A stretch of DNA of 64,000 bases from CAIVAT01 sp037133475. Its GTDB lineage: Bacteria > Bacteroidota > Bacteroidia > Bacteroidales > FEN-979. Positions 9,741-18,644 of this stretch are shown here, in pieces. Below the pieces are notes generated by a model. That model was not told the origin of the DNA. It made no database searches and saw nothing but the letters and a program-made list of their open reading frames with translations. Within the stretch, counting starts at the first letter, position 1, and the number at the start of each line of letters is the position of its first letter. The DNA lies in NCBI GenBank assembly GCA_037133475.1, contig JBAXOB010000005.1, positions 1 to 64,000 on the forward strand. Direction: 5' to 3'. The position numbers and the translations under genes are program-made.

Positions 9741-10799
9741 ATGACCAAAGTTGCCTTCGTTTATTTAAGCGCTTTTCTTATGCTTTTTTTTTATTGCATT
9801 AATCAAAGCCAGGCCCAGGCGCCAACCCTTACCATTGGCAACACGGGCATCTGCAATACCCAAACGGTACTGGTCCCCATTACAGGAAGCAACCTGGCAA
9901 ACATCGGATCATTAACGCTTTATATCAGTTTTGACAACCAAATATTATCTTTTGACACATTAAAGAATATTGACCCCCAGCTCAACGGGCTGGTTTTTAA
10001 TTCGCAAACAAATCCTTCCCGCATAGCCCTCGTGTGGAGCAACATAAACGGAGCCCACTTTACCAACAACCTCTTACTGAATTTAAAATTTAACGTACTG
10101 CAACAAACCGGGAATATCTCTTTTGAAAGTGGTTGCGAAATAGCAACGGTTTCTTTACAGATCATTCCTGTTAATTATATAAGTGGTTCTGTTTATCAGG
10201 CCATGCCGGCCATTACTACAGAACCCGCGAATAAAACCATTAAATCGCAGGCTGATGCAGCCTTCCAGGTCGTCTCCCCGAATGCTTCGGAATATGCCTG
10301 GCAGGAGAGCCGTAACAATGGGAATACATGGAACAGCCTGGCCGATGGCACGCCCTACGCCGGAACCCATGCTCCCATTCTTACCATAAGCCATGTGCCT
10401 ACGAATTATAACCATAATCAATACCGCTGTATCCTGAAACTGGACAATTGTCCCGCCACAACGAATACAGCCATTTTATCCGTTGATTCAGTTTCAGGGA
10501 TCAACGACCATTCATCAGCTGAATTAATAACCATTTATAACCGACCCAATCCATTTACTGAAACTACAACAATCCTATATCATGTACCCGCTCCCGGCAA
10601 AGTGTCAATTCAACTATTTAACACATTAGGGAGCCTGGTAATGAACCTCGTAGATAACATCCTCACAAAAGGAGAGTATAAAATTGAAAATAATTTCGTA
10701 TCTTTGCCAACTGGTATCTATTTCTGTAGATATATCTTTACAGATGCATTCAATGCCTTTGTGAATGATTTTAAATTAGTTAAAGTTAATAACAACTAA
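9741..10799 (+). CDS. Single-cohesin secreted protein with Ig-like and T9SS sorting domains
   Basis: 352 residues. A signal peptide (about 1-25, ending SQAQ) is followed by one cohesin-like domain (about 27-150; SLTLYISFDNQILSF, IALVWSNI), an Ig-like domain (about 155-245; YAWQESRNNGNTW..., YRCILK) and a T9SS type A sorting domain (NRPNPF...LPTGIYFCRYIF, about 265-352). The order cohesin-Ig-CTD makes it a minimal surface receptor relative to its multi-cohesin neighbours. An in-gene TATCTTTG at 10699-10706 matches a Bacteroidota promoter -7 box and could drive the next gene, but the spacing to an upstream TTG is poor. Confidence 0.82.
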   Translation: MTKVAFVYLSAFLMLFFYCINQSQAQAPTLTIGNTGICNTQTVLVPITGSNLANIGSLTLYISFDNQILSFDTLKNIDPQLNGLVFNSQTNPSRIALVWSNINGAHFTNNLLLNLKFNVLQQTGNISFESGCEIATVSLQIIPVNYISGSVYQAMPAITTEPANKTIKSQADAAFQVVSPNASEYAWQESRNNGNTWNSLADGTPYAGTHAPILTISHVPTNYNHNQYRCILKLDNCPATTNTAILSVDSVSGINDHSSAELITIYNRPNPFTETTTILYHVPAPGKVSIQLFNTLGSLVMNLVDNILTKGEYKIENNFVSLPTGIYFCRYIFTDAFNAFVNDFKLVKVNNN

Positions 10800-10854
10800 T
10801 CCGATTAGTCGTAAATTTCTATTAGTCTATGACATTTAATAATATATATTCCAA

Positions 10855-13020
10855 ATGAAATATTTCATGATCACGCTGATGATGTTGGTCTTAGGATCTG
10901 GATCATTTGCCCAATATACGGCAACCCTGCCGTCGGCCACGGCAAGTCCCAACGAAAATGTTGCCATAAACCTTAATGTAACGGGGTTTACCAGCATCGG
11001 GGAATTTCAGTTTTACGTTGTTTATGACCCCGCAGTACTTACTCCATTAACGGAATATAAGCTTATACAAGGGGTTTGGACTTATGTTCCATTAATAACC
11101 AATTTTAATTCCGGAGGCTTAAATGCCGGGACATCTGGAGGAAATACTGTGACCATGGCTTGGACTAGTCCTTCGCCTGTTACCTTTTCCAACGGCACGC
11201 TTCTTACCCTAAACTTTAAATATCATGGGTTAACCAGCGCATTATCCTTTAATGCTCCCTATTGTGAAGTCAGTAAACTGGTAGGGGTTATTCCAACAAC
11301 ACTGACAGGTACCCTTACCAACGGAAGCATCAGTCCCTATTTGTCAAATACTGAACAAGCACATATCGGCAATGTTTTTGCGACCACCGGTTCAGCCGCC
11401 GTAGTTCCCTTGTGGTACACAGGATCGGCCGGCACCAATGTTGACAGTATTACGCAAAAAATAGCCTATGATGCGACCAAACTGACCTTCACCAGTGTCA
11501 TCGGTGCAGGCCTTTTAAACACCAATATCACCGCATCAGCCACATCCGGTATCGTTACCCTTCATTGGGCAAAAACGTCCGGCGCCCTGCTTAACACACC
11601 GGGGAGCATGTTTTACCTTAATTTCACCTATACCGGGAGTGTGACCACACCTGTTACTTTCAGTACTGGCAATATCATCCAGTTGGCCACCTCATATGCC
11701 AACCTGGCCGTTACCTACAATAACGGCAGTGTGCTGCATGCCGGCACACCATCTGCTTTTGCCTCTCTGCCGGTGCTGAATACGGCCGTGCAGGGGCAAA
11801 CCATTGATGTACCGCTTACTTTTACCGGCATGCCGGCCGGCATCACTGCCTTTACCCTCAATTTATCCTATGATTATCCAAGGATGGCCTTTGCAGGCAT
11901 TTTCAGCGCTCCGGCAGGTGTCACCTCCAACAATTCAGGGAATACCATTCTGATAAACTATAGTGGAACAGCCATTTCCAACGGCCAATTCCTGCTGTTG
12001 CGGTTTACCTATAATGGGGTGGGTACTGCGAACATCACGTTTGGAACCCCCTGCCAGTTTACCAACAGCGCGCCTGTCCAGGTCGGGTACACCAATGGAT
12101 CCGTAACTCCCGCTCATGTGAACGGCCAGGATGCAACCATCGGCTATGTTACCGTGGCCAGCGGAAACCCGGCACTGGTCCCGGTAACCTTTACAGGTTT
12201 GCCGCCCGTAGGCAGGGTTACGATGAATATCTCCTTCGATGCAACAAAACTTACCTATGTCAGTACGCCTACCAACCCTAACGGAGCCACGGTAACCTTA
12301 AACGGCAATATGTTAAACATCGTCTGGACCAGCGTCACAGGCACCGACATCAACAACGATCCATTCGTGGTCCTTAGATTCAATTATGTTGCCGGCAGCG
12401 GCAACAATTGCGCAGGAGCAATGACCTTCAACGATGGCAGTGTGGTTAAAACCACAGCCGGTACCGTAGTCCCTGCCAACTGGAACAACGGCGGCGTTAA
12501 TGTAAAGTTCAAGATCAGCGGAACGCTGAAATACCAGAGCGCCCCTGATCCTCAGATTCCCCTGGAAGGATTTACCGTTGTCCTGTATTCCGGAACTGAC
12601 ACCGTAGCGAGAACCACGACAGAGGTTGGCACCGGCTACTTTGAATTGTACGCCCCCAATGGTACCGATACGCTTACCGCCATCGCCCCTACCGGACTTT
12701 CCCATTACATCGAACAGGATGATGCACTGGCAATTTATTTCCAAGCATTCGGTGTACCTGGCTATATTCCTGTACCATATCCATACCCGTTAAATTATAC
12801 CGCCGGGGACCTAAACCAGAGTGGGGACATGGATATAAGTGATTTCGAAGATGCCTGGTACTACTATGTGGACTATACGATTTTGCCAGACTATACAGCC
12901 CCGCATTGGATTTTTGAAACACCGGCAATAAATATTAGTTGCACTGATGCAACCAATCAGGATTTTCTGGGTCTTAATTCAGGAGATGTTCTTGGACGAA
13001 ATCCTGACCCCAATCACTAA
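10855..13020 (+). CDS. Four-cohesin secreted scaffold protein ending in a dockerin-like module, without T9SS sorting domain
   Basis: 721 residues. A signal peptide (about 1-20, ending SFAQ) precedes four cohesin-like domains (about 22-158, 162-297, 299-420, 422-548), a carboxypeptidase-regulatory-like domain (551-610) and a C-terminal dockerin-like module. That module has a good EF-hand-like loop, GDLNQSGDMDISDFEDAW (about 655-672), and a second, shortened GDVLGRNPDP at the very end. Unlike four of its large neighbours it has no NYPNPF-type sorting domain and stops at DPNH. It may therefore be released, or held on the surface by its dockerin binding a cohesin on a neighbouring protein; that is inference. 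The layout (several cohesins plus one dockerin) is that of a scaffoldin. Confidence 0.85.
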   Translation: MKYFMITLMMLVLGSGSFAQYTATLPSATASPNENVAINLNVTGFTSIGEFQFYVVYDPAVLTPLTEYKLIQGVWTYVPLITNFNSGGLNAGTSGGNTVTMAWTSPSPVTFSNGTLLTLNFKYHGLTSALSFNAPYCEVSKLVGVIPTTLTGTLTNGSISPYLSNTEQAHIGNVFATTGSAAVVPLWYTGSAGTNVDSITQKIAYDATKLTFTSVIGAGLLNTNITASATSGIVTLHWAKTSGALLNTPGSMFYLNFTYTGSVTTPVTFSTGNIIQLATSYANLAVTYNNGSVLHAGTPSAFASLPVLNTAVQGQTIDVPLTFTGMPAGITAFTLNLSYDYPRMAFAGIFSAPAGVTSNNSGNTILINYSGTAISNGQFLLLRFTYNGVGTANITFGTPCQFTNSAPVQVGYTNGSVTPAHVNGQDATIGYVTVASGNPALVPVTFTGLPPVGRVTMNISFDATKLTYVSTPTNPNGATVTLNGNMLNIVWTSVTGTDINNDPFVVLRFNYVAGSGNNCAGAMTFNDGSVVKTTAGTVVPANWNNGGVNVKFKISGTLKYQSAPDPQIPLEGFTVVLYSGTDTVARTTTEVGTGYFELYAPNGTDTLTAIAPTGLSHYIEQDDALAIYFQAFGVPGYIPVPYPYPLNYTAGDLNQSGDMDISDFEDAWYYYVDYTILPDYTAPHWIFETPAINISCTDATNQDFLGLNSGDVLGRNPDPNH

Positions 13021-13058
13021 CGCTAATTTTCCGATTCATAAACATAACACTCAACAAT

Positions 13059-15140
13059 ATGAAAAATAAAATCAAATTTCTTTTTATTGCAGCAACGGTG
13101 ATGTTATTCGTTGTTGCTTTCAATGAGGCCCGCGCATATACCTCGCCGAATGTTGTGGTAAACTATACCGGAACAGGATTGGTGCCAGGCCAGTATTTTT
13201 ATGTCCCGATCAAGTTAACAGGCACCCTGATGGGCAGCGTGCAGTGGGTTTTTTCCTATAACCGCGATGTGATGACCTATATCAGTGAAACGCACAATTT
13301 TGTTTCGGGAGGAATCGTGACTATCTCCAATTTTTTCCAATATCCGTCATCCACAGGCCCTTGGTATCTCAAGGTTTCATACGGGTATACAGGCGGCAGT
13401 ACCGGGCAATCGTTGACAGATGCAACTGTTGTTACCTTAAAATTTCAATACAAAGGGGGCACCACCACCTTCGATTTTGCCAACAAAGCCGCTACTACAG
13501 GAAATACCGGAGCCCAGTATTCGTTTGTAAAGGCTAATCCCTATACTCAAATTGATATTCATACCACTTATGTGGCAGGGTCGGCAACTGGTTCATCAGG
13601 TGCGACCGTTTATTCTTCAGCAGCAGGCGGAGCCTTTAAAGATTCAACCATTTGGCGGCTCAACCCTGATGGCAGCGGACAGGGATTTGTCCCGACGGGC
13701 AGTGTAAATGCCTTTATTACGGCCGGAACCGTTACTTCCGATGATACAAACAGGGTTAACAACCTCACTATTTACCCCCTGGGAAAACTCACGCTGAATG
13801 CATCCAGATCGCTTAAAGTAAAGGGCAACCTGCTTATCCAGAGTGATGCAACCGGAAGCGGTTCGTTCGTCGATCTAACCAGCGCCGGCGGCTTAACCGT
13901 AACGGGTACAACTACTGTGCAACGTTACCAGACAGGCAACTGGGATGGTCTGTGGCCTCCAACAACCATTACCTGGCATTATGTTTCCCCTCCTGTAGGA
14001 TACGCAATCAGTTATGTATATTACCAAAGTCTGATGAATTCCTATGATGAACCAAGCGCCACCTGGACACCTATTACATCGGGGTCCCAGTATTTGACGA
14101 AAGGAGTTGGTTATTCCACCGCTACGCAAACAAACGGTGTCATCACCTGGACCGGGGGCAACCTGAATACCGGGAATATTACCGTGGGCGGGTTACCTAA
14201 TTCCGATGCTTCAGATGCCATGGGCTTCAACCTTATCGGGAACCCCTACCCTTGTGCCCTGCATTGGGACGCCACCATCAGCAAAGCCAATATCGATGCC
14301 ACTGCTTACCTGTGGAACGGAACAACCTACGTACCTCACCTTACGACCGACCCAACCCCCTATGACATCCCCGCAGAACAGGGATTCTTTGTGCATGTCA
14401 CCACAGGGCAATCTGCCGGTACGATCGTATTTGTCAATGCCAACAGGACGCATTCTTCCAACACCTATGTTAAAAGCACCACCTCACAATACCTTGATTT
14501 AACGGTGGATGGCAACAATATGGAAGATATGACATCAATCCGCTTCAATGCCGATGCAACCACAGGGTTTGATCCGGAATTTGATGCTTACAAATTATAC
14601 GGAGTTGCCGGCTGCCCGCAGATTTACTCACTCAGCTCCCCGGCGCTTTCAGTCAACACGCTGCCCGATTATACCACACAAACCATCATCCCGATCGGCT
14701 TCAAGGTTGGCGTTAATGAAACCTATACCATCACTGCATCCGGAATGGGGACATTCCCCAGTGGAACCGACCTGTACCTGGAAGATATTCTGTTAGGGAA
14801 GAATCAAAACCTGATGGCAAACCCTGTTTACCAGTTTACAGCCTCCACCACCAACCCGGTTCACCGTTTCAACCTTCATTTTTCACCACTCACCGGCGTT
14901 GCGAATAACACTGCCGGCAACCTGAAAATCTATTCATCGGAAAATAATGTTTTTGTCAATGTCCCGATGGAACTGCATGGCGAAATTATTGTTTACGATC
15001 TGCTTGGTAAAGAGGTTAAACGTCAATCCATCGAAAGCAATACCTTGAACAAGGTGAGCCTGAACACACAACTCGGGTACTATCTTGTTAAAGTTCTGGG
15101 AGATAAAACCACCGTATCAGGGAAAGTTTTTATCCAGTAA
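13059..15140 (+). CDS. Secreted T9SS-sorted protein with N-terminal cohesin-like domain
   Basis: 693 residues. A signal peptide (about 1-26, ending EARA) is followed by a cohesin-like domain (about 28-170; VQWVFSYNRDVMTYISE). A long all-beta region (about 185-600) has repeated short strands (VNNLTIYPLGKLTL, LKVKGNLLI, FNLIGNPYP) often seen in Bacteroidota T9SS cargo. A T9SS type A sorting domain ends it (LKIYSSENNVFVN...GYYLVKVL, about 620-693). No catalytic motif was found. The gene sits 38 bp after the four-cohesin gene and is probably co-transcribed. Confidence 0.8.
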   Translation: MKNKIKFLFIAATVMLFVVAFNEARAYTSPNVVVNYTGTGLVPGQYFYVPIKLTGTLMGSVQWVFSYNRDVMTYISETHNFVSGGIVTISNFFQYPSSTGPWYLKVSYGYTGGSTGQSLTDATVVTLKFQYKGGTTTFDFANKAATTGNTGAQYSFVKANPYTQIDIHTTYVAGSATGSSGATVYSSAAGGAFKDSTIWRLNPDGSGQGFVPTGSVNAFITAGTVTSDDTNRVNNLTIYPLGKLTLNASRSLKVKGNLLIQSDATGSGSFVDLTSAGGLTVTGTTTVQRYQTGNWDGLWPPTTITWHYVSPPVGYAISYVYYQSLMNSYDEPSATWTPITSGSQYLTKGVGYSTATQTNGVITWTGGNLNTGNITVGGLPNSDASDAMGFNLIGNPYPCALHWDATISKANIDATAYLWNGTTYVPHLTTDPTPYDIPAEQGFFVHVTTGQSAGTIVFVNANRTHSSNTYVKSTTSQYLDLTVDGNNMEDMTSIRFNADATTGFDPEFDAYKLYGVAGCPQIYSLSSPALSVNTLPDYTTQTIIPIGFKVGVNETYTITASGMGTFPSGTDLYLEDILLGKNQNLMANPVYQFTASTTNPVHRFNLHFSPLTGVANNTAGNLKIYSSENNVFVNVPMELHGEIIVYDLLGKEVKRQSIESNTLNKVSLNTQLGYYLVKVLGDKTTVSGKVFIQ

Positions 15141-15177
15141 TAATTCACACGAGCTATTCATACAACCTCTATATAAA

Positions 15178-15417
15178 ATGAAAACCTTAAAATTAATATT
15201 GATTCTATTCGCCATGACAGCCTTGCCTCTGATCAGCCTTTCAGATGTGCCGCCTCCTCCTCCCAACGGTGGACCAGGTGGTGGAGGAGGAACCCCTGTT
15301 GGCGCACCCATTGATGGTGGTGTTGGGATTCTGTTAGCTATGGGAATTGCCTATGGCGGGAAAAAACTATATTCCCTTCGTCAGTCGAAAGATGTTGTTG
15401 CATTGGAAAATGATTAA
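15178..15417 (+). CDS. Small PID-CTERM-like sorting-motif protein
   Basis: 79 residues, with a signal peptide (about 1-22), a Pro/Gly-rich linker (VPPPPPNGGPGGGGG) and a C-terminal PIDGGVGILLAMGIAYG hydrophobic segment followed by a Lys/Arg-containing tail. This matches the pattern of the PID-CTERM sorting motif described in Bacteroidota. ATG 15178 is chosen rather than the in-frame ATG at 15085 because it places the signal peptide at the N terminus and avoids overlap with the preceding gene. With almost no sequence between signal peptide and C-terminal segment, it is a minimal carrier of that motif. The processing enzyme is not in the window. Confidence 0.75.
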   Translation: MKTLKLILILFAMTALPLISLSDVPPPPPNGGPGGGGGTPVGAPIDGGVGILLAMGIAYGGKKLYSLRQSKDVVALEND

Positions 15418-15436
15418 CATCTTCAATTAAAACATG

Positions 15437-15484
15437 ACAGAGACCTTATTGCATCCTGACCAATAAGGTCTCTGTTTTATTTAC
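15437..15484 (+). terminator. Strong rho-independent terminator
   Basis: A perfect 15-bp stem, ACAGAGACCTTATTG / CAATAAGGTCTCTGT (15437-15451 and 15461-15475), with a 9-nt loop is followed by T-rich sequence. It lies 20 nt after the small PID-CTERM-like gene and ends the cohesin-gene transcription unit. Confidence 0.9.
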
Positions 15485-15514
15485 AATTTGTAATCAATTA
15501 TAACCCCTGTTCTT

Positions 15515-15955
15515 ATGAAAAAAATTCTCGTTTTATTATCATTATTGTTGTGTGTTCAATTTGCATTTTCCCAGAAAGCCAAGCATGTTACGGTTCCACA
15601 GGTGGTAAAAGATGCATTTGTTTTTATCTATCCTAACGCATACGACTCTGTAGAAAACCCTACCAAATGGGAACGGGTAAAAGGAAATTACAAGGGGACG
15701 ACCCAGGGTTATAAGGCCATGGCATCCGCCATCATCGACACAGCCGGCCATGTCATCCGGATTGAAAAACCCATTCATATCCAGTATTTACCTGAAAAAA
15801 TCAAGACATACATCGACAACAACTACAAGGAATCGGAAATCAAATCCATTTTACAGATAACCGATGCCAAGGGGAAAAAGTTTTTTTCGCTTGTCATAGA
15901 AACTGAGCCCATGTTTGATGAATCCGGAAGCCTTGTTAAAACTGAAAAAAAATAA
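15515..15955 (+). CDS. BLIP/PepSY-like periplasmic protein
   Basis: 146 residues with a clear signal peptide (MKKILVLLSLLLCVQFAFSQ). The remainder matches the pattern of the putative beta-lactamase-inhibitor-like/PepSY-like family common in Bacteroidota: VPQVVKDAF...YP.A..V.WE...G.Y, then a second half with YLPEKIKTYIDNNY and a K..F...IE. strand. It should be periplasmic; its partner is unknown. It is flanked by terminators on both sides and so appears monocistronic. Confidence 0.7.
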   Translation: MKKILVLLSLLLCVQFAFSQKAKHVTVPQVVKDAFVFIYPNAYDSVENPTKWERVKGNYKGTTQGYKAMASAIIDTAGHVIRIEKPIHIQYLPEKIKTYIDNNYKESEIKSILQITDAKGKKFFSLVIETEPMFDESGSLVKTEKK

Positions 15956-15992
15956 TTGTCTGTTGGTCTCTTGATCATATTTTATATTATAT

Positions 15993-16032
15993 AAAAAGGC
16001 TGGTTTGACATACTCTACCAGCCTTTTTATTT
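15993..16032 (+). terminator. Rho-independent terminator before the TMTC-like genes
   Basis: A perfect 12-bp stem AAAAAGGCTGGT / ACCAGCCTTTTT (15993-16004 and 16017-16028) with a 12-nt loop. The flanking A and T runs make it potentially active on both strands. It separates the surface-protein region from the membrane glycosyltransferase region. Confidence 0.88.
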
Positions 16033-16049
16033 AGCCCATATTCCCTGGA

Positions 16050-18611
16050 ATGAAAAAAATTGATACCGGCAAGAATCATGTTTTTGACAAGGAGTATCTT
16101 TGGATACTGGCGCTTATTGCTGTTACGTTCGTGGCATACCTGCCATCCCTGAGAGGTTCTTTTACAAACTGGGATGATGGGGTTTATATTAAGGAGAACC
16201 CCTATTTGAAGACCCTCACCTGGTCGACGATCAAAGGTATTTTTTCAAGCTATTTTATGGGGAATTACCACCCGCTGGCCATGCTGTCACTTGCATTTGA
16301 TTACAAGATAAACCAATTCGATCCGTTTGTTTTCCACCTTACAAATCTTATCCTTCACCTCGCCAACTCCTTGCTGGTTTACTTTTGCCTGCGGGCCTTA
16401 ACCAGGCGGGCTGACATTGCCCTGGCGGCAGCCTTCCTGTTTGGGTTGCACACCCTGCACGTGGAATCAGTAGCCTGGGTTTCAGAACGAAAAGATGTCC
16501 TTTATGCATTTTTTTACCTGCTGGCCATGTACAGCTATATCAGGTATACTGACATAAGGAGAGTAAAATGGTATATCCTGGCTCTCCTCTTCTTTATCTT
16601 ATCCTGTTTTTCAAAAGGACAGGCCGTGACCTTCGCTTTTACCCTCATGCTGATTGATTTTTTCAAAGAGCGACAGGTGTTCAAACCCGGTATCCTGGTT
16701 GAGAAAATCCCGTTCTTTCTCCTTTCACTTACCTTTGGGATTGTTGCCCTGTATGCCCAGCAAAATTCACAAGCCACCACCATGGTGCACTTTCCCCTTG
16801 TCAAACAGGTCGCATTTGCCTCATACGGTCTGGTCATGTATATTTTAAAACTCATTTTACCGGTTTCACTTTCGGCCTTCTACCCCTACCCTGTTCATGA
16901 ATATGCAGCTGATGTCCCGGCGCTCTACTGGGCTTGCATTCTGCCTGCGCTTGGTGTGATCGCCGGGTTGTGGTTCGCATGGAAACACGCAAGGGAAATT
17001 TTCTTTGCACTTGCTTTTTTCCTGTTGAATATCATATTGCTGATACAGCTCTTTCCCGTGGGAAGCGCCATCATGGCCGACCGGTATGCCTATATCCCTT
17101 CCATCGGCTACTGTTTCCTGTTCGGATGGTTCCTCAGCAACAGGTCGTTCATCAAAAACAGTCGGGTCGCCCTGGCAATTGCCATCGTTTACCTTCTCCT
17201 CCAGGGGGTCCTTACCTTTAACCGTACTTCTGACTGGAAGAACTCCATGGTTCTATGGACCGATGTCATCAGCAAAGACAGCCGGGTCCCCATTGCCTGG
17301 TTTAACAGGGGGAATCTTTATGTTGCCGCACAAGATTACAAAAATGCCATTTCTGATTATTCGGAATGCCTGAAAGCCGACTCAGACTACCTGAAAGCCT
17401 ATGTGAACATGGGAGAATCCAAATCAAAATTAAAGGATTACCAGGGAGCCATCCGCGATTATAATGAACTGCTCAGAAGGGACTCTGCCAACACAACAGG
17501 TTATATAAACCGTGCCCTGGCAAAAAAATTAACCCGTGACCTCCCCGGATCACTGGCCGATTACAATACAGCCATCCGCCAGAAACCAGAACAGGTTGAA
17601 CTATACCCCTGCAGGGGAGGAGTGGAATTCGAACTTAATGATCATAAATCGGCGCTGGCCGACTATGACAAGGCGATTCAGATGTCGCCGAAAAACCCGG
17701 CATTTTACAGTGACCGCGCCCTAATTAAAAAAAGTACGGGGGATTTTCAGGGTGCCCTGGATGATTACAATACGGCCATTGGTTTAGGTGCCGGCCGGAA
17801 TGACCTCTTTATCAACAGGGGAAAGCTCTTCCTTCAAACGGGAGAGATGGATAAGGCCCTCCTTGATTTCTCAGAAGCCATACGGCTTAATCCCAAAGAG
17901 TCTTCGGGTTTCCGGGAAAGAGGCGGCATCCTCTTCAAACAGAAAAAATATACAGGATCTCTTTCGGATCTCTCCGCTGCGATCAGTCTCGATCCATCTG
18001 ATGCCGAATCCTATGTAACCCGGGCATGCATAAAAAAGGAACTTCATGATATCCCCGGCGCCCGCACCGATATGCTGAAAGCAATTTCCCTGAATCCAGT
18101 ATATGCCACCCATGAATTGACCAATTTATTGGGGATCAGGGAGGTGCCTGAAGGAAACCTGAGCTATTCCCAATGTTACGAAATGGGGATGTCGTTTGAG
18201 AAACAGGGCAAATTTCCTGATGCCATCCGTCAATACAGGAAGGCAGTGGAATTAAAACCCGATTATGCGGAAGGCTGGCACAGCCTTGGGAAAGTTCTAG
18301 GAAGAACCGGTCAGCTTGCCGAAGCAGTAAGCAGTTTCAATAAATCGATAACGCTCAGAAAAAGGTATTTTGAGGCGCTTACCGACCGGGCGATTGCCAA
18401 GGCAACCATGGGGAAAACCGACGATGCGCTCAATGACCTGGATGCAGCGATCAGTATCAATCCTGACTATGACGGAGCCTATTTCAACAGGGCTTTGATC
18501 CACCTGAATACCGGTAAAAAAGAGCTGGCCTGCGCCGATCTGAAAAAAGCTGTTTCATTGGGGAACAGGGCTGCAGCTGATGTTGCCCGGAAGGTGTGCA
18601 ATGGAAAATAG
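16050..18611 (+). CDS. TMTC-like GT-C/TPR membrane glycosyltransferase, paralog 1 (longest, 12 TPRs)
   Basis: 853 residues. The N-terminal half (about 15-390) is a multispanning GT-C-type domain. It has the acidic first-loop motif NWDD (40-43), NYHP (72-75), HTLHVESVAWVSERKDV (134-150) and ADRYAYIP (343-350), all conserved among most paralogs here. About twelve TPRs (412-850) follow the last membrane span. Eukaryotic TMTC1-4 share this layout and O-mannosylate proteins in the ER lumen using dolichyl-phosphate-mannose. By analogy this protein would use a polyprenyl-phosphate sugar on the periplasmic face, with the TPRs presenting the acceptor. The donor and acceptor are unknown. It has the longest TPR tail of the set and the variant HTLH where most have HPMH. 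It is 33 bp from paralog 2 and probably co-transcribed with it. Confidence 0.85.
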   Translation: MKKIDTGKNHVFDKEYLWILALIAVTFVAYLPSLRGSFTNWDDGVYIKENPYLKTLTWSTIKGIFSSYFMGNYHPLAMLSLAFDYKINQFDPFVFHLTNLILHLANSLLVYFCLRALTRRADIALAAAFLFGLHTLHVESVAWVSERKDVLYAFFYLLAMYSYIRYTDIRRVKWYILALLFFILSCFSKGQAVTFAFTLMLIDFFKERQVFKPGILVEKIPFFLLSLTFGIVALYAQQNSQATTMVHFPLVKQVAFASYGLVMYILKLILPVSLSAFYPYPVHEYAADVPALYWACILPALGVIAGLWFAWKHAREIFFALAFFLLNIILLIQLFPVGSAIMADRYAYIPSIGYCFLFGWFLSNRSFIKNSRVALAIAIVYLLLQGVLTFNRTSDWKNSMVLWTDVISKDSRVPIAWFNRGNLYVAAQDYKNAISDYSECLKADSDYLKAYVNMGESKSKLKDYQGAIRDYNELLRRDSANTTGYINRALAKKLTRDLPGSLADYNTAIRQKPEQVELYPCRGGVEFELNDHKSALADYDKAIQMSPKNPAFYSDRALIKKSTGDFQGALDDYNTAIGLGAGRNDLFINRGKLFLQTGEMDKALLDFSEAIRLNPKESSGFRERGGILFKQKKYTGSLSDLSAAISLDPSDAESYVTRACIKKELHDIPGARTDMLKAISLNPVYATHELTNLLGIREVPEGNLSYSQCYEMGMSFEKQGKFPDAIRQYRKAVELKPDYAEGWHSLGKVLGRTGQLAEAVSSFNKSITLRKRYFEALTDRAIAKATMGKTDDALNDLDAAISINPDYDGAYFNRALIHLNTGKKELACADLKKAVSLGNRAAADVARKVCNGK

Positions 18612-18644
18612 TACACCGTTTGAATTGCGCCTGAAAACAAAAAA

